Source: an uncultured Solobacterium sp. (lineage in GTDB: Bacteria > Bacillota_I > Bacilli_A > Erysipelotrichales > Erysipelotrichaceae). Taken from it: a DNA stretch of 12,266 nucleotides. Below are positions 6,119 to 12,266 of the stretch, one piece after another (the first letter of the stretch is position 1; each line of letters begins with the position of its first letter). The notes under the pieces are model-generated. The model saw only the letters and a list, made by a program, of their open reading frames with translations. It did not search any database and was not told where the DNA came from. The DNA lies in NCBI GenBank assembly GCA_937910655.1, contig CALEMV010000263.1:1-12266 (forward strand), written 5' to 3'. The translations under genes and the position numbers were made by a program.

Positions 6119-7295
6119 AAATAAAAAATCCTCTGAAGGATTAAAATCGCTAAGTGCTTCTTTACTGTGTATCTTCGGCGGTATCTTTGTTGGATTTGTT
6201 GTTCTTGTATTACTGTCTGTATTTAATCCTCGTATTGGATTTGCGGAAGCTGTACGTGGCATTCTCATTGTTCTTGGTGGACCATTCTCTGGTGGTGGTA
6301 ACTCACTATTCCAGCTTGGTAACATGTTGTTTAATGCAACTCCATTAATTCTAACGGGTTTATCTGCATGTATTGCATTTAAGACAGGTTTATTTAATAT
6401 CGGTGCTCCAGGACAGTACTTGATGGGTGCGATGGTAACATTGATTGTTTCTTTATCTATTCCATCCGCAACTGTTCCTTCTCCAGTTATTTGGATCCTT
6501 GCATTAATTTGTGGTACGTTAGCTGGTGCACTTTGGGGTGCGATTCCTGGTTTCTTCAAAGCATATCTCAATGTCAACGAAGTTATTGTTTGTATTATGA
6601 CAAACTGGATTGCGGCCAATGTAGTTAGCTGGGTATTTAATGGTTCTAAGTTTATTAACGTTGCGGAATCAAAAGTAAACTTCATCATGAAAACAGAAGT
6701 AAATAATATCGCAACGGCAACATTTGGTTTAGATAAGATTTTCTCTGGTGGTTCTGTTGTTTCCTATGCGGACGCAAGTATCTTCCTAGCAATCTGTGTA
6801 GCCATCGCACTCTATATTGTGATGAATAAGACTACATTTGGATATGAACTAAAGGCTTGTGGATATAACCGTGATGGTGCTAAGTATGCAGGCATGAATG
6901 AAAAGAGAAATCTACTTCTAGCGATGGCTATCGCTGGTGGACTTGCGGCAATGGGTGCTTCTATCTGGTGCCTCAATGGTCATCAAGACTTCAAGTGGGA
7001 GACATATCAGACATTACCAGTGGATGGATTCAATGGTATCCCAGCAGCCTTGCTTGCAGGAAACAATCCTATCGGCATTATCTTTACTGCAATATTCTTA
7101 AAGTATATCAACGTAGGTGGATCAAACCTAGCGGCGAATACAGCATTTAACGAATATGTATCTCAGTTAATGGTAGCGATGATTGTATATTTCTCAGGCT
7201 TTGCAAGATATATCAGTATGTTACTAAGCACGAAGAAGAAATCCTTACAAGAAATTGAGACAGAGATCAAAAATAGCAAGGAGGAAAAGAAATGA
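6108..7295 (+). CDS. nupP: Importer permease subunit 1 (BPD_transp_2 family)
   Basis: 395 residues, very hydrophobic, with about ten likely membrane segments beginning near residue 15. The family signature region FKTGLFNIGAPGQYLMGA (91-108) and the cytoplasmic coupling segment GYELKACGYNRDGAKYAGM identify the larger permease of BMP-dependent nucleoside importers (YufP/NupP, NupB-like). The protein forms half of the membrane channel. I chose ATG 6108 because AAGGAGG (6092-6098) lies 9 nt upstream; an in-frame GTG at 6075 would add an Arg-rich, poorly supported extension. The start lies inside the ATPase gene (11-nt overlap) and the end overlaps the next permease by 4 nt (ATGA). The C-terminus is a charged Lys/Glu tail. 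Confidence 0.93.
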   Translation: MKNKNKKSSEGLKSLSASLLCIFGGIFVGFVVLVLLSVFNPRIGFAEAVRGILIVLGGPFSGGGNSLFQLGNMLFNATPLILTGLSACIAFKTGLFNIGAPGQYLMGAMVTLIVSLSIPSATVPSPVIWILALICGTLAGALWGAIPGFFKAYLNVNEVIVCIMTNWIAANVVSWVFNGSKFINVAESKVNFIMKTEVNNIATATFGLDKIFSGGSVVSYADASIFLAICVAIALYIVMNKTTFGYELKACGYNRDGAKYAGMNEKRNLLLAMAIAGGLAAMGASIWCLNGHQDFKWETYQTLPVDGFNGIPAALLAGNNPIGIIFTAIFLKYINVGGSNLAANTAFNEYVSQLMVAMIVYFSGFARYISMLLSTKKKSLQEIETEIKNSKEEKK

Positions 7296-8275
7296 TTTTT
7301 ATTCTTCAGAAAACATTGATTTTTACCATTCCGCTATTGATCGTTGCCTTAGCAGGTATGTTTGCGGAACGTAGTGGTATCATCAATATTGCATTAGATG
7401 GTATTATGATTTTTGGTGCCTTCATTGGTGCAGTTGTGACACTATTATTACGACAGAATGTTCCATTCTTCGTTGACCATAATCAGTTGATGTTTGTGGT
7501 TGCGATGCTTGCGGCAGCTGTTGCAGGGGCATTATTTTCACTTCTATTATCTGTATCTGCGATTAAGTTTAAAGCAGATCAGACAATTGCTGGTACAGCA
7601 TTAAATCTTCTTGCGCCAGCTGTTGCACTCTTCTTTATCAAGGTATTTACAAGTAAAGACCAGTTAGAGATGGGTACAGCTGTCGACTCCCTTGGACAAC
7701 GTCATGACTTTGGTTATGTTATCCAAAATAAAGAAGCGACAGGTATCTTTTCGGTACTATTTGATAAGGCTTATATTTCAACCTTTATTGCACTTGCATT
7801 ATTTATTATCTTATCTATCTTCTTGTATAAGACGAAGACAGGTTTACGTTTGCGTGCATGTGGTGAACATCCACAAGCAGCTGACTCTGTAGGTATCAAT
7901 GTATATAAGATGCGTTATCTTGGTACAACAATCTCAGGTGCGTTAGGTGGATTTGGCGGTTACTTGTATATTGCGACAGTTGCCAATGGTACAGCTTCTG
8001 GTGCAGTAGCTGGTATGGGATTCTTAGCGATGGCGATTATGATTTTCGGTAACTGGTCACCACTTGGTGTTGCTTTTGGTTCTTTAATGTTTGGTTTCCT
8101 AAAGTGTTTAAGTGTTGTTTATAACCAGATTCCATTCACAAAAGGACTACCATTACCAATGTATTTCTATAACATTATTCCTTATCTTGTCGTACTAATT
8201 GTGTTAGGCTTCTCTAGTGGAAAATCTAGAGCACCTAAGGCAGAAGGTATTCCTTACGATAAGGGAACACGTTAA
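7292..8275 (+). CDS. nupQ: Importer permease subunit 2 (BPD_transp_2 family)
   Basis: 327 residues with about nine or ten membrane segments. The N-terminal FAERSGIINIALDGIMIFGA and the coupling segment GLRLRACGEHPQAADSVGI are characteristic of the second, shorter permease of BMP-type importers (YufQ/NupQ, NupC-like). With subunit 1 it forms the heterodimeric channel. Its ATG is part of an ATGA overlap with the preceding stop codon, and AAGGAGG (7278-7284) lies 7 nt upstream. It is the last gene of the operon: a terminator follows within about 12 nt of the stop. No nucleoside kinase, hydrolase or phosphorylase gene is attached. Confidence 0.93.
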   Translation: MIFILQKTLIFTIPLLIVALAGMFAERSGIINIALDGIMIFGAFIGAVVTLLLRQNVPFFVDHNQLMFVVAMLAAAVAGALFSLLLSVSAIKFKADQTIAGTALNLLAPAVALFFIKVFTSKDQLEMGTAVDSLGQRHDFGYVIQNKEATGIFSVLFDKAYISTFIALALFIILSIFLYKTKTGLRLRACGEHPQAADSVGINVYKMRYLGTTISGALGGFGGYLYIATVANGTASGAVAGMGFLAMAIMIFGNWSPLGVAFGSLMFGFLKCLSVVYNQIPFTKGLPLPMYFYNIIPYLVVLIVLGFSSGKSRAPKAEGIPYDKGTR

Positions 8276-8287
8276 TCATAAAGATGG

Positions 8288-8317
8288 AGAAGTTGTGGCA
8301 GGCAACTTCTTTTCTTT
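8288..8317 (+). terminator. Intrinsic terminator of the importer operon
   Basis: AGAAGTTG (8288-8295) pairs with CAACTTCT (8303-8310) around a 7-nt loop TGGCAGG, followed by TTTCTTT. It lies 12 nt after the last permease stop and before the next promoter. Confidence 0.75.
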
Positions 8318-8332
8318 GCGACTTTTGGCGCA

Positions 8333-8362
8333 TTAGGAAAAAGATGGATATTGTGGTAAAAT
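8333..8362 (+). promoter_or_regulatory. Probable extended -10 promoter for the CarD-like/amylase operon
   Basis: TAAAAT (8357-8362) is preceded by TGG (8354-8356), an extended -10 (TGn) element. The best -35 is only TTAGGA (8333-8338), 18 nt upstream, which fits an extended -10 promoter. Start of transcription would fall near 8369. Confidence 0.5.
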
Positions 8363-8388
8363 AGAAGTGGTGAAAGTAGGTGATTTCT

Positions 8389-8889
8389 TTGTATAAAGTA
8401 AAAGATATCGTTGTCTATCGAAGAGATGTATGTCGCATTACAGGAAAGAAACGCAGTGACTTTACGGGGGAACAATGTTATATTCTTGAACCGTATTTTC
8501 CTACTTCTGGATCTGTTTCTATTCAGGTTCCAGTGTCCAATAAAGCAGGTCACTTACGTGATTTAATTACCAAAGAGGAGATTGATCAGTTGATTATCGA
8601 TACACCTGATTTAGAGACTCTTGAAAGTAAACCTGCGAATATGAAGAGTCAGTATGCTTCACTGTTAAAGGGAAATGATATAAGTGAATTAGTACGTATC
8701 ATCAAGACTTCGTATGGACGTAATCAAGAACGTCTTGAACAACATAAGAAGTTGGCTTCTATCGATGATGAGTATTTACAGATAGCTGAGAAATATCTAT
8801 ATGAAGAACTTTCTGTTGTGTTAGATTTATCGATTGAAGACACAAAGGAATATTTTGAAAAAGAGGTAGCGAAACTAACTCTTGAATAA
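8389..8889 (+). CDS. CarD/CdnL-like RNA polymerase-interacting regulator
   Basis: 166 residues from TTG 8389. I prefer this start because AGGTGA (8378-8383) is 5 nt upstream and the protein then begins MYKVKDIVVY, as CarD proteins do. The GTG at 8380 (169 aa) has a poorer binding site. Residues 1-60 are the RNA polymerase interaction domain (CarD_CdnL_TRCF): VVYRRDVCRI, YILEPYF, VPVSNKAGHLRDLITKEE. Residues 65-166 are predicted helical, with LVRIIKTSYGRNQER and DDEYLQIAEKYLYEELS resembling the C-terminal domain of this family. Known relatives bind the RNA polymerase beta subunit and adjust open-complex formation at promoters. It is followed 9 nt later by an amylase gene, so the two are probably co-transcribed. 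Whether it regulates the amylase is unknown. Confidence 0.88.
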   Translation: MYKVKDIVVYRRDVCRITGKKRSDFTGEQCYILEPYFPTSGSVSIQVPVSNKAGHLRDLITKEEIDQLIIDTPDLETLESKPANMKSQYASLLKGNDISELVRIIKTSYGRNQERLEQHKKLASIDDEYLQIAEKYLYEELSVVLDLSIEDTKEYFEKEVAKLTLE

Positions 8890-8898
8890 GAGGTGACT

Positions 8899-10368
8899 AT
8901 GGAGAAAAATGATACACTATTACAAGCGTTTGAGTGGTATCTTCCAGATGATAGTCAACATTGGAATAAACTGAAGGTGCTGGCACCTTCTTTTTCTAAT
9001 CTGGGAGTCACACTGGTGTGGTTGCCACCAGCATATAAAGGAGCTGGTGGAGTACATGATGTGGGATATGGTGTCTATGATTTATATGATCTTGGAGAGT
9101 TTGATCAAAAGGGAACGATTCCTACAAAATATGGTACGAAACAAGAATATCTAGATGCGATTGGTGCGTTACAAAAAGAAAATATATCAGTTCTTGCGGA
9201 TATCGTTCTCAACCAGAAAATGGGTGGCGATACGGAAGAAACGATAGATGTCATTAAATCAGACCCAAATAATCGTAATGAAGAAATCGGTGGTGATTAT
9301 CAAATTACCGCATGGACAAAATTTACCTTTCCGAATCGTAAAGGAAAGTACTCTACATTTACCTGGAATGCAAGTCATTTTGATGGTACGGACTGGGATG
9401 AAAAGAAGAAACAAAGTGCCGTCTATCTTATTGAAGGAAAGAACTGGGATTCAAATGTAGATAGTGAACATGGTAACTTTGACTACTTAATGGGTTGTGA
9501 TATTGATTTTAAAAATCAAGAAGTATTACAAGAATTGAATCGTTGGGGTAAATGGTATTTGGATATCACTGGTATCGATGGTATGCGACTAGATGCAGTA
9601 AAACATATTGATAACCAATTCTTTAAAAATTGGTTATCTGACATGCGTGCATACAAAGGAGAAAATTTCTTTGCGGTAGGTGAGTATTGGAATGGTGATC
9701 TTAGTAAGCTACAGGAGTATCTTGCGGATGCGTCAGATTGTATGTCTTTGTTTGATGTGCCTTTACACTATCAGTTATTAAATGCATCCGATACAAATGG
9801 TAACTTTGATATGCGAGAATTATTTCAAGGAACACTTGTACAAGCTGATGCATGGCATGCGGTAACGTTTGTAGATAATCATGATACTGAGCCAGGACAG
9901 TCGTTAGAATCCTTTGTCTTACCTTGGTTTAAAACGATAGCGTATGCGTTAATTTTATTGCGTATAGATGGATTACCGTGTGTATTCTATGGGGATTTAT
10001 ATGGAATTCCTGCTAAGAATATTCCCGCGGTGGCTGACCTTCCTACATTAATGAAGATTAGAGAACTTTATGCTTATGGTGACCAACATGATTATTTTGA
10101 TAATCCAGATGTAATTGGCTGGACAAGAAGTGGCAGTGATGAATTTAGTGGAAGTGGTTTGGCTGTTGTGCTAAGTAATCGATATGGTGGTTCTAAAAGA
10201 ATGTATATTGGCACCAATCATGTAGGAGAAGAATTTAGAGATATACTAGGACATTGTTCCAATACAGTTATAATTGATGAAGAGGGTTGTGGAGAATTCT
10301 CCTGTACTGATGGAAGTGTTAGTGTATGGCTGGAAAAGACTTTGGAAGTTAAAGTAAGCCTTGACTAA
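8899..10368 (+). CDS. Cytoplasmic alpha-amylase, GH13 (AmyS-like)
   Basis: 489 residues with no signal peptide, so intracellular cleavage of alpha-1,4 glucans (glycogen or imported maltodextrins) is inferred. The (beta/alpha)8 barrel shows DVGYGVYDLYDLGEF (54-68), region II GMRLDAVKHI with nucleophile Asp232, region III FAVGEYW with acid/base Glu262, and region IV FVDNHD with Asp329. A B-domain-like insertion lies between about 110 and 200, and a C-terminal beta domain from about 400. Region I reads DIVLNQ (101-106): Gln106 (codon CAG) replaces the nearly invariant His of the DxxxNH motif. ATG 8899 fits GAGG at 8890-8893, 5 nt upstream; an in-frame GTG at 8893 overlaps that site. The gene lies 9 nt after the CarD-like gene. 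The last codons contain the -35 of the riboswitch promoter downstream. No separate terminator is visible. Confidence 0.93.
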   Translation: MEKNDTLLQAFEWYLPDDSQHWNKLKVLAPSFSNLGVTLVWLPPAYKGAGGVHDVGYGVYDLYDLGEFDQKGTIPTKYGTKQEYLDAIGALQKENISVLADIVLNQKMGGDTEETIDVIKSDPNNRNEEIGGDYQITAWTKFTFPNRKGKYSTFTWNASHFDGTDWDEKKKQSAVYLIEGKNWDSNVDSEHGNFDYLMGCDIDFKNQEVLQELNRWGKWYLDITGIDGMRLDAVKHIDNQFFKNWLSDMRAYKGENFFAVGEYWNGDLSKLQEYLADASDCMSLFDVPLHYQLLNASDTNGNFDMRELFQGTLVQADAWHAVTFVDNHDTEPGQSLESFVLPWFKTIAYALILLRIDGLPCVFYGDLYGIPAKNIPAVADLPTLMKIRELYAYGDQHDYFDNPDVIGWTRSGSDEFSGSGLAVVLSNRYGGSKRMYIGTNHVGEEFRDILGHCSNTVIIDEEGCGEFSCTDGSVSVWLEKTLEVKVSLD

Positions 10369-10390
10369 CAGAAATGTGTTCGGCGAAAAT
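10361..10390 (+). promoter_or_regulatory. Probable promoter of the mntP riboswitch transcript
   Basis: TTGACT (10361-10366), inside the last amylase codons, is followed after 18 nt by GAAAAT (10385-10390). Transcription would start near 10397, which is exactly the first base of the aptamer's P1 stem; that agreement supports the assignment. Confidence 0.5.
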
Positions 10391-10396
10391 ATAGAT

Positions 10397-10489
10397 GTAA
10401 TTTGAGGGAGTAGCTGGCACATGCCCGTGCAGCAAGTCAACATACTGGTAAAAACCTGGCTTGTTTTAATTAGCGAGACTCATGATTAC
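10397..10489 (+). ncRNA. yybP-ykoY (manganese) riboswitch aptamer
   Basis: The conserved elements are all present in order: GAGGGAGTAGC (10404-10414), GCAAGTCAACATACTG (10432-10446 region), CCTGGCTTG (10455-10463 region) and AGCGAGACT (10472-10480). P1 is GTAAT (10397-10401) with ATTAC (10485-10489), plus TGAG (10403-10406) with CTCA (10479-10482). A helix CAAGTC/GGCTTG closes the second arm. The class is known to sense Mn2+ and commonly precedes manganese exporters, as here. P1's right arm is also the left arm of the terminator at 10476-10516. Ligand binding should therefore stabilise P1, block the terminator and switch the exporter on. Confidence 0.93.
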
Positions 10490-10516
10490 CTTTTTGGTAA
10501 TACATGGTCTTTTTTT
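10476..10516 (+). terminator. Riboswitch-controlled terminator upstream of mntP
   Basis: AGAC-T-CATG-ATTACC (10476-10490) pairs with GGTAAT-A-CATG-GTCT (10496-10510) around a TTTTT loop, with one bulged base in each arm. A run of seven Ts ending at 10516 follows. The left arm reuses bases 10479-10489 needed for aptamer P1, so the two folds exclude each other. Confidence 0.85.
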
Positions 10517-10557
10517 ATTAACATGTTCCTTACCATATTCAATAGGAGTGAATGGAT

Positions 10558-11139
10558 ATGATAAAACTATTAATACAAGCCGCTTTATTGGGTGTTGGTC
10601 TTGCGATGGATGCTTTCTCTGTATCAATGGCAAATGGTATGAACGAAAAGAAAATGGCAATATCTAGAATGATTCAGATTGCCATTGTTTTTGCAGGTTT
10701 TCAATTTTTAATGCCAATGATTGGATGGTTTGCGGTACATACGGTCTCTTCTGCTTTTGTCATCTTTATGGATGCTGTGCCATGGATTGCCTTGATCTTA
10801 CTACTTTATATCGGTGGTGGAATGATCAAGGATGGTTTTGAAGAAGAGGAAGAGGATGAAGCTGAATATGAAGCTAGTACTCGTAAACTTATGATTCAAG
10901 GTATCGCGACTTCGATTGATGCTTTATCCGTTGGATTTACGATTGCAGACTATACATTATCCTCCGCATTGATTACTTCAGTTATCATTGCAGTTGTAAC
11001 ATTTATCATTTGTTATGTAGGTGTCGTGCTAGGTAAGAAGTTTGGTATGGTCTTTGCGAATAAATCATCCATTTTAGGTGGGGTGATTCTGATCCTCATT
11101 GGGATTGAAATCTTTGTGACTGGAATTGGGTTATTGTAG
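10558..11139 (+). CDS. mntP: MntP manganese efflux pump
   Basis: 193 residues from ATG 10558, chosen because AGGAG (10544-10548) is 9 nt upstream; an in-frame ATG at 10552 is only 3 nt from it. The protein has six likely membrane segments in two repeated halves (two DUF204 units). Each half carries the conserved Asp motif: GLAMDAFSVS with Asp18 and TSIDALSVG with Asp121. Family knowledge: MntP exports Mn2+ across the cytoplasmic membrane to prevent manganese toxicity. The linker between halves (about 94-106) is strikingly acidic (EEEEEDEAEYE); acidic linkers can occur here and might bind metal, which is inference. Expression is controlled by the manganese riboswitch immediately upstream. The stop codon lies in the loop of the downstream terminator. 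Confidence 0.96.
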   Translation: MIKLLIQAALLGVGLAMDAFSVSMANGMNEKKMAISRMIQIAIVFAGFQFLMPMIGWFAVHTVSSAFVIFMDAVPWIALILLLYIGGGMIKDGFEEEEEDEAEYEASTRKLMIQGIATSIDALSVGFTIADYTLSSALITSVIIAVVTFIICYVGVVLGKKFGMVFANKSSILGGVILILIGIEIFVTGIGLL

Positions 11140-11156
11140 AATAACCTTTTTATTTT
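11129..11156 (+). terminator. Intrinsic terminator of mntP
   Basis: GGTTATT (11129-11135) pairs with AATAACC (11140-11146) around GTAG, followed by TTTTTATTTT. The mntP stop TAG (11137-11139) sits in the loop. The U-run overlaps the last codons of the convergent sirtuin gene, but the opposite strand lacks a U-run, so termination appears one-way. Confidence 0.85.
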
Positions 11157-11872
11157 AGACTAGGGAATATATTGATAAAGTCATCATGTATTGTTAAATC
11201 TGCGGTAGAGTCATAACTTGTTTGGTCACGATTAATTAGGACGAGTTTATCACCGCCAAAATAACGCAGTAGTCCTGCGGCTGGATATACAACAAGAGAT
11301 GTACCTAATACGATACAGGTATCCGCAGTTTGTAATGCATGTAAAGCTTGATTGAGAATAGTTTCATCTAATCCTTCTTCATACAAGACTACATCTGGTT
11401 TAATGATACCATTACATTTTGGACAGTGTGGTACAGTATCCATTTTTAAGATTTCATCGAGTGGGTACTTTGCATGGCATTGCATGCATGTGTTACGTAA
11501 AACACTACCATGTAATTCTAATACATTTGTTGAACCTGCTAATTGATGTAAACCATCAATGTTTTGTGTGATGATGGTAACCTTTTTATTGCGCTTTTCT
11601 AAAGTAGCGATATATTGATGTACAAAAGAGGGCTTAACATCTGGATATAGCATTTTATCGCGATAAAAGCGAAAGAATTCCTCTGTGTGTTGTTTGAAGA
11701 AATGGTGACTTAAGATTTCTTCTGGTGGAAATTGATACTTTTGATTGTAGAGTCCATCTGTGCTACGGAAATCAGGAATGCCACTTGCGGTGGATACACC
11801 TGCACCAGTAAAGAATACGATATGATTTGAATTGTCGATGATTTGTTGAAGTTCTTGTATCTTTTCGTTCAT
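11150..11872 (-). CDS. cobB: Sir2-family NAD-dependent protein deacylase (sirtuin)
   Basis: 240 residues, normal for bacterial sirtuins. Seen: the NAD-binding GAGVSTASGIPDFR (23-36), TQNID (102-106), the catalytic His121 in LELHGS, a zinc ribbon of Cys129, Cys132, Cys150 and Cys153, then IIKPDVVLYEEGL (156-168), GTSLVVYPAAGL (190-201) and INRDQT (213-218). The YEE in place of the commoner FGE is typical of many Firmicutes members. Known relatives remove acetyl or other acyl groups from lysines using NAD+, for example on acetyl-CoA synthetase; the target is unknown here. AAGGA lies 5 nt before the ATG. The start overlaps the stop of the WYL regulator gene by 4 nt (ATGA), indicating coupling. 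The 3' end abuts the mntP terminator. Confidence 0.95.
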   Translation of the reverse strand: MNEKIQELQQIIDNSNHIVFFTGAGVSTASGIPDFRSTDGLYNQKYQFPPEEILSHHFFKQHTEEFFRFYRDKMLYPDVKPSFVHQYIATLEKRNKKVTIITQNIDGLHQLAGSTNVLELHGSVLRNTCMQCHAKYPLDEILKMDTVPHCPKCNGIIKPDVVLYEEGLDETILNQALHALQTADTCIVLGTSLVVYPAAGLLRYFGGDKLVLINRDQTSYDSTADLTIHDDFINIFPSLK

Positions 11873-12266
11873 AGGGTTCCTTTCGAATAGGTATCGATTA
11901 CCGTATTTGCGATTGTTAATAATTTTTCTTTTAACTCTGCAGGTTGGAGTACTGTCACGCGATTATAGAATAACAATAGCCAACTTAAAAGGGTTGGAGT
12001 AATCGCTGTTTTTAAGCTTACTGTAAAAGAGTTGTCTTTTACTTCTGAAATAATCATATGACTGCCAAATTCATCTTGGATGATACTTGCCATATCAGTC
12101 GTACATTTGATGGTAATTGTTTCTGCTTTCCCTGCATACATCTTCATAGATGTTTGTAGGTGATCATCTAAGTTGAATGCGATTGTCTCTACTGGTTGTT
12201 CAATCAGACGAACGGTTTCCATCTTATCAATACGATAGTTTGTAAAGGATTGATACTTCTCACTAT
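11869..12266 (-). CDS. WYL-domain transcriptional regulator, N-terminal part outside window
   Basis: The frame is open to the window edge (about 132 residues seen), so the Met at 12222 is internal rather than the start. The visible part begins FTNYRIDKMETVRLIEQPV, the end of a WYL domain (typical YRIDKIxxVxxLDE form). A C-terminal WCX-like extension follows, with FTVSLKTAITPTLLSWLLLFYNRVTVLQPAELKEKL. The missing N-terminus would be expected to hold a DeoR-type or other winged-helix DNA-binding domain. WYL domains sense small molecules or nucleic acid in transcription regulators. The gene overlaps the sirtuin gene by 4 nt and is upstream of it, so both are co-expressed. Confidence 0.82.
   Translation of the reverse strand, partial: SEKYQSFTNYRIDKMETVRLIEQPVETIAFNLDDHLQTSMKMYAGKAETITIKCTTDMASIIQDEFGSHMIISEVKDNSFTVSLKTAITPTLLSWLLLFYNRVTVLQPAELKEKLLTIANTVIDTYSKGTL

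Noticed and set aside
6062..6688. 208-codon open frame on the minus strand
   Set aside because: It lies opposite the ATPase/permease junction. The plus strand has clear family motifs and ribosome binding sites, and the minus-strand product has no recognisable domain.
12220..12222. ATG on the minus strand as start of a 117-residue protein
   Set aside because: The frame stays open to the window edge and the residues before it (YRIDK) complete a WYL-domain motif, so this Met is internal.

Overview
The window looks like ordinary chromosomal sequence from a low-GC Gram-positive bacterium (Bacillota). It has strong AGGAGG-type ribosome binding sites, tight operons with 1-11 nt gene overlaps, stem-plus-U-run terminators, a lipoprotein transporter of the Bacillus NupNOPQ / Lactococcus BmpA-NupABC type, a CarD-like regulator, and a manganese riboswitch of the Firmicutes form. 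The overall character suggests an Erysipelotrichia-like gut or oral Firmicute. That placement is an impression from protein style, not a demonstrated identity. No mobile elements, CRISPR arrays, tRNAs or rRNAs were seen.

Layout: (1) 1-777 (+), the 3' part of a Cof-type HAD phosphatase, ending at a hairpin shared with the convergent unit. (2) 799-2993 (-), a two-gene rRNA-modification operon: an RlmD/RumA-type 23S rRNA m5U methyltransferase followed, with a 1-nt overlap, by an RluA-family pseudouridine synthase. (3) 2994-3211, a divergent promoter region with a cre/LacI-family-like operator on the promoter of the next unit. (4) 3212-8275 (+), a complete nucleoside-type ABC importer: BMP-family lipoprotein, double ATPase and two permeases. 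A long hairpin and a second, nested inverted-repeat region lie between the lipoprotein and ATPase genes. (5) 8389-10368 (+), a CarD-like RNA polymerase-binding regulator followed 9 nt later by a cytoplasmic GH13 alpha-amylase. (6) 10361-11139 (+), a yybP-ykoY manganese riboswitch with its terminator, controlling the MntP manganese exporter. (7) 11150-12266 (-), a WYL-domain regulator (cut by the window end) overlapping by 4 nt a Sir2-type NAD-dependent deacylase.

Functionally the window combines salvage import of nucleosides, intracellular glucan breakdown, manganese homeostasis and rRNA modification. I do not see a convincing new multi-gene system. The points most worth a second look are regulatory or at residue level: the nested inverted repeats at 4391-4495, the LacI/CcpA-type operator on the importer promoter, the methyltransferase that lacks three of the four cysteines expected for the RlmD iron-sulfur cluster, and the Gln replacing the conserved region-I His in the amylase.
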